This document shows, piece by piece, positions 24,126-35,076 of a DNA stretch of 64,000 nt; positions within the stretch are counted from its first letter, which is position 1; each line of letters opens with the position of its first letter. A program made the translations under genes and the position numbers. The stretch covers positions 1 through 64,000 of the forward strand of contig NZ_JANFDG010000018.1 of the NCBI RefSeq assembly GCF_024609765.1. Direction: 5' to 3'. This DNA is from Shinella pollutisoli (GTDB lineage Bacteria; Pseudomonadota; Alphaproteobacteria; Rhizobiales; Rhizobiaceae). The notes below the pieces were generated by a model. It did not search any database. It was not told the origin of the DNA and saw only the letters and a program-made list of their open reading frames with translations.

Positions 24126-24575
24126 TCAGCCGACCTTGAAGGACTTCATGGCCTTCTCGGCGGCGGACTTGCCGGGAGCGGCGACCTTCTCGGCAACCTT
24201 CTTGGAGGTTTCCTGGAGGGTGCGGGCCTGCTCGACGGCGACTTCCGCCTGCTTGCGCAGGAAGGCGGTCTGCAGCTCGAAGAGTTCGGCGACGGACTTC
24301 ACGCCGAGCAGGGCTTCCATGTGCGAAAGCGAGTTCTCCGCGTTGGTGCGCAGCGCGTCGATGGCCTTGAGGCCGAGCTCGACGGTGCCGGCCTGCGCGC
24401 TTTCGAGCGTCGCTTCAACGGTCTTCGTCGCGTCTTCGGCCGCTTCCTTCATCTTGGCATAGGCTTCCTTGGTCTGCACCGCGCCCTTCTCGGCGAATTC
24501 GCGGAAGCTCTCGGAGAACTTGGCCGGGTCGATGGATGCGATGGAAAATACGTCGTCGGTCTTCTTGGTCGCCAT
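24126..24575 (-). CDS. Phasin family protein
   Basis: This 149-residue protein is almost wholly helical and matches the phasin (PhaP) family, which coats poly-hydroxybutyrate granules. It shows the amphipathic FAEKGAVQTKEAYAKMKEAAE segment and heptad-like FELQTAFLRKQAEVAVEQARTLQE. The C-terminus is Ala/Lys-rich. The ATG at 24575 is preceded by AAGGAG; upstream in-frame codons would run into the promoter. Two palindromes of the TGC-N3-GCA type lie over the promoter, as expected for PhaR-type control. Nearby acetoacetyl-CoA synthetase fits PHB turnover. Confidence 0.85.
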   Translation of the reverse strand: MATKKTDDVFSIASIDPAKFSESFREFAEKGAVQTKEAYAKMKEAAEDATKTVEATLESAQAGTVELGLKAIDALRTNAENSLSHMEALLGVKSVAELFELQTAFLRKQAEVAVEQARTLQETSKKVAEKVAAPGKSAAEKAMKSFKVG

Positions 24576-24632
24576 TGTCTGCGCTCCTTGCTTGTGGCCC
24601 TCTTCAGAGGCACCATGTTTGCGAATGACCGC

Positions 24633-24681
24633 TATATAGTCCATTTTCTTTTGCATTGCAACATATTTGTGCGATGCACAA
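24633..24681 (-). promoter_or_regulatory. Phasin promoter with paired TGC-N3-GCA operators
   Basis: On the minus strand TTGCAA (24661-24656) and CTATAT (24639-24634) form a promoter with a 16-base spacer. The -35 lies within the palindrome TTGCATTGCAA (24651-24661). A second palindrome, TTGTGCGATGCACAA, lies at 24667-24681, with centres 18 bases apart. Both contain TGC-N3-GCA, the core reported for PhaR binding in Paracoccus-type regulators. PhaR itself is not in the window. Confidence 0.6.
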
Positions 24682-24820
24682 TAAAGCGGGTTGCCGTTAA
24701 CCCTGCCGGCCGAAAGCGCCGGGCGGCCGCGGGTCGCTGCTGGACCGTCGGGGCGGCCACCGCTATTAATAAAGCGTTAATCGCGCGATACCGCCGGAAG
24801 CCAGACCCGCAGGCCTGAAC

Positions 24821-27800
24821 ATGTCCGCCAAGCAGTACCCCTTTATCGACGTCGCCGTCCACGAGCGGGTACGCGCGCCCTTCGCCAGGGGGGAAGCGGT
24901 CGTCCTGTTTTCCAGGGACATGGCGCGCGTGCTGTGGTCGAACGGGCGGGGTGCTGCGCTCTTCGGCCACGACAGCATCTACGATTTCCTCGACGCCGGC
25001 CCGGACACCGGCGACGTCGCCTTCCGCCAGCTTTCCGCCACGGCGCGCCAGGCGCAGGCGCCGGGCGAAAGGCGCACCCTCCTGATGCGCATCGGCAGCG
25101 GCTTCCGCAGCGTTCCGGTGAACGCGACGGTCGAATGCGTCACCATCCGCCCCGGCGACGAGGCGATCCTGTTCAGCGCGCCGGTGGCCGCGGAGAGCCT
25201 TACGCGGGAGACGGTGGCGAGGGCCATGCTGTCCGGCTTCGACGATCCCGACACGCACATGGCGGTGCTCGACGGCGAGGGCGGCATCATCGCCGCCTCG
25301 GAGGGCTTCGACAGCCTCGCCATCACGCCCGAGACGCGGCGCATGCTCGTCAACGCCGCCGGCCGCAGCGCCGACTGGCTGGTCAAGCGGCCCATCCCCA
25401 CCGGCCTGGGCCACCTGCCCGCCGCCATCGGCCGCGTCGCCGCCGACCCGGCCCTGCACCTGCTCTTCGCCGTCGAGACCATCCTCGGCCACCTCGATCC
25501 CGACGGGGACGAGGAGGAGTCCGCCCCGGCGGCGGAAGACGAGACGGCCGACGCAGACGCCGTTCCCGCCGAAGCCGAGGCCGCCGCGGAGGAGATCGCA
25601 CCCGCCGGGGAATTCGAGCCGATCGAGGAAAAGGCGCCGGCCGACGATGTGGACGAGCCCGCGAAAGAGAACGCGGAATACGCCGTCGAGCCGGAGGAGC
25701 CGGCCGCGGAGGAGAGCGTCGCGGAACATGCTGCTCCTCCGGTCGCCGCCGGCGGTTTCGCCTTCAACCGGCAGGGCCGGCCGGTCCGCTTCGTCTGGAA
25801 GATCGACGCGGAGGGCCGCTTCAGCGAGATCTCCGAGGAATTCGCCATGGCCGTCGGGCCGCATGCGGCGGCGATCGCCGGCGAGCGCTTCGTCGATGTC
25901 GCCACCCGCTTCGGCCTCGATCCGGACGGCAAGATCGCCGACCTGCTCGGCCGTCGCGACACCTGGTCGGGCAAGACGATCCTCTGGCCGGTCGAGGGCA
26001 CGAACCTCGCCGTGCCCGTCGACCTCGCCGCCCTGCCGACCTATTCGCGCAACCGCGACTTCGACGGCTTCCGCGGCTTCGGCATCGTGCGCATCGCCGA
26101 CGCCGTCGAGGACCCGGCCGCCCACGGGCTGGCTCTCGGCGAGACGGACGAGCCGGCAGGGGAGACCGCGGCCACACCCGATGACGGGCCCGCAGCGGAG
26201 CCGGCCGCCGGCCACGCGCCCGAAGCGGAAACAGGCCCCTCCCCGGCCGAACCCGACGGCAGCGAGCAGGATGCCTTCCGCGGCGAGCGGCCGGCGCTGC
26301 GGCTGGTCGAGACGCCGGTGCGCCGCCAGTCCGACAAGATCGTGCAGCTCGAGGCGCGGCGCGGACGCGGCATCTTCGAGGGGCTTTCCAGCGGCGAGCA
26401 GGCCGCCTTCCGCGAGATCGCCCGCCAGCTCGGCGAGACCTTCGGCAAGCGCAAGCCGGAAGACCTTCCGCCGTCCGAAGAAACGACCGAGGAAGCCGGC
26501 ACGCCGCTCGACGCCGAGACGGAGATGCCCGGCCTCGAGGTCGGCCCGCATGCCGACGACCTGCCGCCCGAAAGCATGGCCGAGGAGAGAAACGACGACA
26601 GGAGCGACGAGCGCACCGCCATCGCCCCGCCGCGCACGCAGATGGACTACGGCCTCACCGCGACCGTGGTCGACGCGCTGCCCGTCGCCCTGCTCGTCCA
26701 TGTCGGCGACCGGCTGATCCACGCCAATCCGGAATTCTTCCGCCTCACCGGCTATACGACGCTCGAGGACCTTGAAGCTTCCGGCGGGCTCGACGTGCTG
26801 CTCGACGGTCCCGCGGCCGGCGAAGGTGGCGGCACGATCGCGCTGCGCCATGCCGACGGCGAGAGCACGAGCCCGGTCACCGCCCGCCTGCAGTCGATCC
26901 GCTGGGAGGACGGCAGCGCGCTGATGCTGGCGCTGACGCCCGCACCGGAAAAGGCCGCCGAACCACCGGCCGAGCCGGAAACGGCGGCGGAAGAGCGCAA
27001 TGCCGAGCAGGCTGCGCTCTCGGCACTGCGCATCGAGGCGGGCGAGCTGCGCTCGATCCTCGAAACGGCGACGGACGGCGTCGTGGTCGTCGGCCAGGAC
27101 GGCATCATCCGCTCGATGAACCGCTCGGCGAGCGCGCTCTTCAACTACGACGAGGAGGAGATCCGCGGCCGCCCCTTCGCGCTGCTCTTCGCGCATGAGA
27201 GCCAGAAGGCCGTGCTCGACTATCTTTCCGGCCTGTCCGGCCACGGCGTGGCGAGCGTGCTCAACGACGGGCGCGAGGTGATCGGCCGCGAGGCCTCCGG
27301 CGGCTTCATCCCGCTGTTCATGACGATGGGGCGGCTTTCCTCGTCTTCCGGCTACTGCGCGGTGATCCGCGACATCACCCAGTGGAAGCGCACCGAGGAG
27401 GAACTGCGCAACGCCAAGCGTGCCGCCGAGACGGCCAATGCCCACAAGAGCGACTTCCTCGCCCGCGTCAGCCACGAGATCCGCACGCCGCTCAACGCCA
27501 TCATCGGCTTCTCCGACATGATGGCGACCGAGCGCTTCGGGCCGATCGGCCATCCGCGCTACGTCGAATATGCCAACGACATCGGCCGCTCCGGCCGCCA
27601 CGTGCTCGACATCGTCAACGACCTGCTCGACATCTCGAAGATCGAGGCGGGCGAGATGGACCTCGACTTCACCGCCGTCGGCCTCAACGAAACCGTCTCC
27701 GAGGCCGTGTCGCTGGTGCAGCCGCAGGCGAACGCCCAGCGTGTCATCATCCGCACCTCGCTTGCCGGCAACGTGCCGCAGGTCGTGGCGGACCTGCGCT

Positions 27801-28147
27801 CGATCAAGCAGATCGCCCTCAACATCCTGTCGAACGCCATCCGCTTCACGCCGTCCGGCGGGCAGATCGTCGTCTCGACGGCCTACGAGGCGAACGGCAG
27901 CGTAGTGCTCCGCATCCGCGACACCGGCATCGGCATGACCCGCTCCGAGCTGGAACAGGCGATGAAGCCGTTCCGCCAGGTGACGACCGGCACGACGCGC
28001 AAGCGCGGCGACGGCACCGGCCTCGGCCTGCCGCTGACCAAGGCCATGGTCGACGCCAACCGCGCGACCTTCTCGATCAGTTCGACGCCGAACGAGGGCA
28101 CGCTGGTCGAGGTCACCTTCCCTTCGCCGCGCGTGTTGGCAGATTGA
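24821..28147 (+). CDS. pdhS: Large soluble PAS histidine kinase, PdhS type
   Basis: This 1108-residue kinase has no membrane segment. An N-terminal sensing region (about 1-160) is followed by PAS folds at about 610-700 and 740-860. The HisKA domain has His885 in SRVSHEIRTPLNAIIGFSD, and an HATPase domain follows (NILSNAIRF, RDTGIGM, GTGLGLPL). Long acidic, Ala/Pro/Glu-rich linkers lie at about 228-305, 430-490 and 540-600. Architecture matches PdhS, the soluble PleC/DivJ-related kinase of Rhizobiales that controls DivK and polar differentiation. That assignment is inferred; other PAS kinases are possible. It is divergent from the phasin gene. Confidence 0.72.
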   Translation: MSAKQYPFIDVAVHERVRAPFARGEAVVLFSRDMARVLWSNGRGAALFGHDSIYDFLDAGPDTGDVAFRQLSATARQAQAPGERRTLLMRIGSGFRSVPVNATVECVTIRPGDEAILFSAPVAAESLTRETVARAMLSGFDDPDTHMAVLDGEGGIIAASEGFDSLAITPETRRMLVNAAGRSADWLVKRPIPTGLGHLPAAIGRVAADPALHLLFAVETILGHLDPDGDEEESAPAAEDETADADAVPAEAEAAAEEIAPAGEFEPIEEKAPADDVDEPAKENAEYAVEPEEPAAEESVAEHAAPPVAAGGFAFNRQGRPVRFVWKIDAEGRFSEISEEFAMAVGPHAAAIAGERFVDVATRFGLDPDGKIADLLGRRDTWSGKTILWPVEGTNLAVPVDLAALPTYSRNRDFDGFRGFGIVRIADAVEDPAAHGLALGETDEPAGETAATPDDGPAAEPAAGHAPEAETGPSPAEPDGSEQDAFRGERPALRLVETPVRRQSDKIVQLEARRGRGIFEGLSSGEQAAFREIARQLGETFGKRKPEDLPPSEETTEEAGTPLDAETEMPGLEVGPHADDLPPESMAEERNDDRSDERTAIAPPRTQMDYGLTATVVDALPVALLVHVGDRLIHANPEFFRLTGYTTLEDLEASGGLDVLLDGPAAGEGGGTIALRHADGESTSPVTARLQSIRWEDGSALMLALTPAPEKAAEPPAEPETAAEERNAEQAALSALRIEAGELRSILETATDGVVVVGQDGIIRSMNRSASALFNYDEEEIRGRPFALLFAHESQKAVLDYLSGLSGHGVASVLNDGREVIGREASGGFIPLFMTMGRLSSSSGYCAVIRDITQWKRTEEELRNAKRAAETANAHKSDFLARVSHEIRTPLNAIIGFSDMMATERFGPIGHPRYVEYANDIGRSGRHVLDIVNDLLDISKIEAGEMDLDFTAVGLNETVSEAVSLVQPQANAQRVIIRTSLAGNVPQVVADLRSIKQIALNILSNAIRFTPSGGQIVVSTAYEANGSVVLRIRDTGIGMTRSELEQAMKPFRQVTTGTTRKRGDGTGLGLPLTKAMVDANRATFSISSTPNEGTLVEVTFPSPRVLAD

Positions 28148-28192
28148 GCCGATTGGTCTAGACCGGGTGAACGAGGGCAACGCATGCGGATG

Positions 28193-28321
28193 CCCCCTCA
28201 TCCGGCTGCCGCCACCTTCTCCCCGATGGGGAGAAAGGGGCATGCCGTCACCTCTCCGTTCCCACCTCTTCCCCACGGGGAAAGGGTCGCCGAGCGAAGC
28301 GGAGGCGGGGTAAGGGGGAGC
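28193..28321. repeat. RIME-like mosaic palindromic repeat, copy 1
   Basis: This intergenic block contains CCCCCTCATCCGGCTGCCGC, then CTTCTCCCCGATGGGGAGAA and a second inverted arm TCTTCCCCACGGGGAAAGG, followed by a segment rich in AGCGAAGCGGAGGCGGGGT. The pattern matches rhizobial intergenic mosaic elements. A related copy lies at 54624-54771. It fills most of the gap between the kinase and the permease gene. Confidence 0.7.
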
Positions 28322-28367
28322 CGCGTATGCGGTCGTCCATCAAAGGGCTCCTTTCCAGGGTGACAGA

Positions 28368-30065
28368 TTGCAGGTATTTGCCAGAAGTATCGCGGGACGG
28401 CCCCTCGCCCTTCGCTCCGGCACCCGCCGCCACCCGGTGCTGACCGGCACCGCCGTGCTCTCGGCGGCGATCGTGCTCATGCCGATCGTCGCCATCGTCG
28501 TCATCGCCGCCACCGGCGGGACGGGCAACTGGCCGCACCTCGTCAGCAACGTCATCCCGCGAGCGACCTCGCGCACGCTCCTCCTGCTTGCCGGCGTCGG
28601 CGCGGCCACCGCCGTCACCGGCGTCGTCACGGCCTGGCTGGTGGCGAGCTGCGACTTCCCGCTGCGCCGGCTCGCCTCCGGCCTGCTCGTGCTGCCGCTC
28701 GCCATCCCCTCCTATCTCGGCGCCTACGCCTTCGCGGAATTCTTCTCCTTCACCGGCCCCGTGCAGACCGCCTACCGCAGCCTGTTCGGCTTCCAGACGA
28801 GCCGCGACTACTGGTTCCCGGAGGTGCGTACGACCGGCGGGGCCGTGCTGGTGCTGGCGAGCGTGCTCTATCCTTACGTCTATCTCTCCGCCCGCTCGAT
28901 GTTCCTGATGCAGGGACGGGCGGCGGCCGACGTGGCGCGCACGCTGGGTGCCTCGCCGCTGCGCGTCTTCGCCCGCGTGCAGATCCCGATGGCGCGGCCG
29001 GCGATCATGGTCGGCCTGACGCTCGTCGCCATGGAGACGCTGAACGACATCGGCGCGGTGGAATATCTCGGTGTCCAGACGCTCACCTTCTCGATCTTCG
29101 ACACCTGGCTCAACCGCGGCAGCCTCGCCGGTGCGGCGCAGATCGCCTGCATCATGCTCGTCTTCGTCGTGCTGCTGATGGTCGTCGAGCGCCGGGCGCG
29201 GCGACGCCAGCGCTTCGCCAGCCAGAAGACGACGGCGGCCGTCTCGGATTCCGTGCGGCTAAAGCTCTCCGGCTGGAAGAAATGGGCGGCGACGCTCGCC
29301 TGCCTGACGCCGCCCGTCATCGGCTTCGCCGTGCCCGTGCTGGTGCTCGGCGGCTACGCCGCGCGGCGGCTGGAGCAGTTCGCCTCCACCCGGCTCGTCT
29401 CGGCTCTCTGGAACAGCGTGCTCGTCTCGGCCTCGGCGGCGGCGATCGCCGTCGGCCTCGCCTTCGTGCTCGCCTATGCCGCCCGCACCACCCGCTCGAA
29501 GGCGACGGCAGCGGCAAGCCGGCTCGCCTCCTTCGGCTACGGCGTGCCGGGCACGGTGCTCGCCATGGGCGTGCTGATCCCGCTCGCCAAGTTCGACAAC
29601 GCGCTCGACGCCTTCCTGCGGGCGGAATTCGGCGTCTCCACCGGTCTCCTGCTCTCCGGCACGGGTTTCGCCATCATCTATGCCTGCACGGTGCGCTTCC
29701 TCACCATGGCGGAGGGTACCGTCGACGCCGGCTTCCACAAGCTCTCGCCGCATCTCGACATGGCCGCCCGCACGCTCGGGCGCACCAGCAGCCAGACGCT
29801 CTGGAGCGTGCTGATGCCGATGATGCGGCCGGCGACGCTGACGGCGGCGCTCCTCGTCTTCATCGAGAGCATGAAGGAGCTTTCGGCGACGATCATGCTG
29901 AGGCCGTTCAACTTCAACACGCTGGCGACGCTGGTCTACGAGGACGCCTCGCGGGCGAAGGTGGAGGACGCCTCGGTGCCGGCCGTCATCATCGTCGCGG
30001 CGGGCCTGATCCCGGTCTTCCTCGTCTCCCGCTCCCTGGACAAGAGCGGCGCTGACCGAAGGTAA
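28368..30065 (+). CDS. fbpB: Two-domain iron(III)-type ABC transporter permease
   Basis: This 565-residue permease carries two fused transmembrane domains, each with an EAA-type loop (ARTLGASPLRVFARVQIPMA near 190-210; ARTLGRTSSQTLWSVLMPMM near 465-485). Such duplicated permeases are typical of FbpB/SfuB iron(III) importers. About twelve hydrophobic segments are visible. It starts at TTG (28368) after AGGGTGA. No ATPase or binding-protein gene adjoins; the likely partner binding protein is the fbpA gene at 10.6 kb. The ligand is inferred from family resemblance and could be another anion or chelate. Confidence 0.8.
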   Translation: MQVFARSIAGRPLALRSGTRRHPVLTGTAVLSAAIVLMPIVAIVVIAATGGTGNWPHLVSNVIPRATSRTLLLLAGVGAATAVTGVVTAWLVASCDFPLRRLASGLLVLPLAIPSYLGAYAFAEFFSFTGPVQTAYRSLFGFQTSRDYWFPEVRTTGGAVLVLASVLYPYVYLSARSMFLMQGRAAADVARTLGASPLRVFARVQIPMARPAIMVGLTLVAMETLNDIGAVEYLGVQTLTFSIFDTWLNRGSLAGAAQIACIMLVFVVLLMVVERRARRRQRFASQKTTAAVSDSVRLKLSGWKKWAATLACLTPPVIGFAVPVLVLGGYAARRLEQFASTRLVSALWNSVLVSASAAAIAVGLAFVLAYAARTTRSKATAAASRLASFGYGVPGTVLAMGVLIPLAKFDNALDAFLRAEFGVSTGLLLSGTGFAIIYACTVRFLTMAEGTVDAGFHKLSPHLDMAARTLGRTSSQTLWSVLMPMMRPATLTAALLVFIESMKELSATIMLRPFNFNTLATLVYEDASRAKVEDASVPAVIIVAAGLIPVFLVSRSLDKSGADRR

Positions 30066-30089
30066 AAAAGAGGGCGGCCGAAGCCGCCC
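30064..30089 (-). terminator. UUCG-tetraloop terminator on the minus strand
   Basis: On the minus strand GGGCGGC-TTCG-GCCGCCC is followed by TCTTTTTT, a textbook intrinsic terminator. The plus-strand reading has no T-tract. It begins two bases past the permease stop. The nearest minus-strand gene ends 206 bases upstream, so it ends either a long 3' region or a separate small transcript (30090-30295). Confidence 0.75.
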
Positions 30090-30295
30090 CGATAGTTTGA
30101 ATGCTGTCCAACAAAAGCGAGATGAACGGCTTCATGCCATCGGGGTCGGAGACCGGACCACCCTTCATCGGGCGTGCTCAAGTTGGTACGACCTTGCACC
30201 ATTGCGGATTAACAATTCCTTACCCGTCCGGTTCCGGGACAGGCGGCGCATTCACGACTTCGCAAACTTGGTTAACGCGCCGCCTTCCGGCGGCC

Positions 30296-32245
<1,950 letters not shown>

Positions 32246-32426
32246 GCATTCCTCCACTGCAATGGCATTCCTATATCATGTTGCGGCGCGGCATAAAGCG
32301 CCGCTAGCCGCATCGCGTCGCGCTCCGGCGCAATTGCGCAAGGCAGCCATTTGATTTCTTCCGGCCGAGCGCCTATCCCCTAGCGCAAGACCATACGAAC
32401 GCTTCCGATCGGAGGGGCGCGCCGGA

Positions 32427-34253
32427 ATGAACCTTTTCCGTTTCATTCGCCCGGGACAGCTGGCGGGCGGACTTCTCGCCGTCGTCTGCGTGGCGCTCGC
32501 CGTGCGCGCCGCCATGCCCTTCCTCGTGCGCACCGACATGGTCGGCAAGGCGATCGAGGAATCCCTGGAAGCCTGGATCGGCGCGGACGTCGTCATCGGC
32601 GAGGCGCCGGATTTCGCCTTCTGGCCCTATCCCCGCGTCACGCTGGATGCCGTGCGCATCATCGCGGATACCGGCGAGGAGCTCGCCCGCATCGAGACGA
32701 TCTCGGCGGGCTTCGATCTCCTCGGCGCCGTGCGCGGCCGGCCGGCCTTCGGCGATTTCGAGCTGATGCGCCCCGTCCTCCATGTCGGCTGGAACGCGGA
32801 CGGCACGCTCAACTGGCGGCGCGGCGGATGGCTGAGCGAGGCGATCGACACCGTCGCCGCCACGCCCGACGGCGCGACCCCCGCGCTCGGGCACGAGCGC
32901 TTCGGCAGCGCCAAGGTCGTCGACGGCATCGTGACGATCGCCCGCGGGGCGGACGGCGAGGCCTACCGCATTTCCGACATCAACGGCAGCGTGAACTGGC
33001 CGCTGATCGGCAAGCGGCTCGATCTCGACCTGACCGGCGTCGCCGGCGGCGAGGTGGCGCGCTGGACCTTCGCCTGCGACCGGCCGCTGGCGCTTCTTGC
33101 CGGCCGCAACGCCCCGGTGCGCGCGAAACTCTCCTCCGATCCCGCGACCGTCGATTTCGACGGCCTCGCCAACCTGTCCGGCAACGCCTTCGTCTCCGGC
33201 CGGCTGCATCTGTCGACGCCTTCGCTCGACCGGCTGCTCTTCTGGCAGGGCAAGCACATTCCGGCGGCCGATGCGGTCGGCCAGGTCGACGCCGAGGCGA
33301 ACGTCACGACGGCGGGCTATTCCGCCAAGCTGGAGGACCTCCGGCTCGGGCTGGAGAACGCCCAGGCGACCGGGGTGCTCGACATCGCCATGCCCCCGGA
33401 CGGCAAGCCGCAGGTCGGCGGTACGCTCGCCTTCGACCGGATAGACCTCAAGGCCTTCCTCTCCGCCTTCACCCCGCTTCCCGACGCCGGCGAGGCGGGT
33501 GCGGGCATCGATACGGCCTTCATGCGCCAGTTCGGGCTCGACCTCCGGCTTTCCGCGAAAAGCGCCGACTTCGCCCCCTTCTCGCTGCGTGATCTCGCCG
33601 CCGGCATCAGGATCGAGAACGGCCGCGCTTCCTTCGACGTCGGCGACAGCACCTTCATGGACGGCACCATGTCGGGCCGCATCATGCTCACGGAAGAGGG
33701 GTTTCGCGGCGGTGGGCAGCTGCGCATGTCGCTTGCCAACGTCGACATCGGCGGCATCGTCGAGACGCTGGCGCTGCCGGGGCCGCTGCCGGTCGGCCGC
33801 GGATCGGCGGAGTTCGAGCTCTCCACCGACCGGCCGCTCTGGGCCACCACCGCATCCGACCTCTCCGGCCAGTTCCGCCTGCGCATGGGCGCCGGCACGC
33901 TCACCCATTTCGACGCGCAGGCCTTCGAGGCGCTGGTGGAGAAGAACGCCTTCTTCAACATCTCGCAGGCGTCCGGCGGATCGTTCGACTTCACGCGCGC
34001 CGAGGTCGACGCGCGGCTCGACAAGGGACTGGCGGAGCTGACCAAGGCCGAGATCGAAGGCGGCGGCAGGACCCTGTCGGTCTCCGGCATGATCCCCTAC
34101 CGCACGGGGAGCGTCGCGCTCGCCGGCACGATCGCCGTCACCGGGCAGGACGGCGGCACGGCGCCGCCGCCCACCGGCTTCTTCGCCGGCGGCTCCTGGC
34201 CCGAGCCGGTGATCTCGCCGCTCTCCGTCCTGACCGGGCGGGGAGGCAACTAG
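32427..34253 (+). CDS. AsmA family protein
   Basis: This 608-residue envelope protein has one N-terminal membrane helix (about 11-32) and a long periplasmic beta-rich region of the AsmA/TamB/YhdP superfamily. The N-terminal AsmA signature reads FWPYPRVTLDAVRI, and the C-terminal AsmA_2 region contains LRMGAGTLTHFDAQAFEALV. Such proteins form elongated grooves thought to carry phospholipids between membranes. The ATG at 32427 follows GGAGGGG. It stands alone, convergent with the pot operon with the stops nearly touching. The specific substrate is unknown. Confidence 0.82.
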   Translation: MNLFRFIRPGQLAGGLLAVVCVALAVRAAMPFLVRTDMVGKAIEESLEAWIGADVVIGEAPDFAFWPYPRVTLDAVRIIADTGEELARIETISAGFDLLGAVRGRPAFGDFELMRPVLHVGWNADGTLNWRRGGWLSEAIDTVAATPDGATPALGHERFGSAKVVDGIVTIARGADGEAYRISDINGSVNWPLIGKRLDLDLTGVAGGEVARWTFACDRPLALLAGRNAPVRAKLSSDPATVDFDGLANLSGNAFVSGRLHLSTPSLDRLLFWQGKHIPAADAVGQVDAEANVTTAGYSAKLEDLRLGLENAQATGVLDIAMPPDGKPQVGGTLAFDRIDLKAFLSAFTPLPDAGEAGAGIDTAFMRQFGLDLRLSAKSADFAPFSLRDLAAGIRIENGRASFDVGDSTFMDGTMSGRIMLTEEGFRGGGQLRMSLANVDIGGIVETLALPGPLPVGRGSAEFELSTDRPLWATTASDLSGQFRLRMGAGTLTHFDAQAFEALVEKNAFFNISQASGGSFDFTRAEVDARLDKGLAELTKAEIEGGGRTLSVSGMIPYRTGSVALAGTIAVTGQDGGTAPPPTGFFAGGSWPEPVISPLSVLTGRGGN

Positions 34254-34254
34254 C

Positions 34255-35073
34255 TCACCGGCCGGCGAAGGCCGCCTGCTCGTCGCGCAGGCGCTGCACC
34301 TCGCGCCGCTTCGTCAGGATCGAGGCGACGAGCACGCCGACGGCGACGAGGCCGATCAGGATCGTGCAGGCCGCGTTGATCTCCGGCGTCACGCCGAGGC
34401 GGACCTGGCTGTAGATCTTCATCGGCAGCGTGGTGGCGCCGGGGCCGGACGTGAAGCTGGCGATGACGAGGTCGTCGAGCGAGAGCGTGAGCGCCAGCAT
34501 CCAGCCCGACAGCACCGCCGGCGCGATCACCGGCAGCGTCACCTCGAAGAAGGTGCGCACGGGCGTCGCGCCGAGGTCCATCGCCGCCTCCTCGATGGAG
34601 CGGTCGAAGGAGAGGAGGCGCGACTGCACCACCACCGTCACGAAGCACATCGAGAAGGTGATGTGGGCGAGCGTCACCGTCCAGAAGCCGCGGTCGAAGC
34701 CGATGGCGACGAAGAGGAGCAGCAGCGACAGGCCGGTGATGACCTCGGGCATGACGAGCGGCGCATAGACCATGCCGGAGAAGAGCAGCCGGCCGCGGAA
34801 GCGCGTGTAGCGCGTCAGCGCCAGCGCCGCCATGGTGCCGAGCACCGTCGCCACGGAGGCGGCGAGCAGCGCCACGCGGATCGTCACCCAGGCCGCGTCG
34901 ATGAGGCCCTGGTTGCGGAAGAGCGAGGCGTACCATTTGGTCGAGAAGCCGGCCCAGACCGTCACCAGCTTCGATTCGTTGAACGAGAAGACCACCAGCA
35001 GCACGATCGGCAGGTAGAGGAAGGCGAAGCCGAGCACCACGGAGGCGATGTTGAAACGGGACCAGGTCTGCAT
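34255..35073 (-). CDS. potI: Polyamine ABC transporter permease, PotI/PotC type
   Basis: This 272-residue inner-membrane permease is the second of the pair. It has the EAA loop AAMDLGATPVRTFFEVTLPV near residues 160-180 and about six helices, and resembles PotI/PotC of putrescine and spermidine importers. It begins three bases after the preceding permease stop and is last in the potFGHI-type operon. The C-terminus is charged (TKRREVQRLRDEQAAFAGR). Start ATG at 35073. Confidence 0.88.
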   Translation of the reverse strand: MQTWSRFNIASVVLGFAFLYLPIVLLVVFSFNESKLVTVWAGFSTKWYASLFRNQGLIDAAWVTIRVALLAASVATVLGTMAALALTRYTRFRGRLLFSGMVYAPLVMPEVITGLSLLLLFVAIGFDRGFWTVTLAHITFSMCFVTVVVQSRLLSFDRSIEEAAMDLGATPVRTFFEVTLPVIAPAVLSGWMLALTLSLDDLVIASFTSGPGATTLPMKIYSQVRLGVTPEINAACTILIGLVAVGVLVASILTKRREVQRLRDEQAAFAGR

Positions 35074-35076
35074 GGT

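Noticed and set aside
25503-26640. Repetitive GCCGGAGGAG-like codons in the kinase as possible tandem DNA repeats
   Set aside because: They are low-complexity Glu/Ala/Pro codons without a constant repeat unit.
24632-28276. A 1214-codon open frame on the minus strand opposite the histidine kinase
   Set aside because: It is antisense to a clear 1108-residue kinase, is rich in Arg, Gly, His, Asp and Val as expected for the shadow of a GC-rich gene, and matches no known domain.
29936-30202. An 88-codon minus-strand frame across the possible small RNA region
   Set aside because: It runs into the permease gene antisense, has no good ribosome binding site and crosses a strong terminator, so it is unlikely to be translated.
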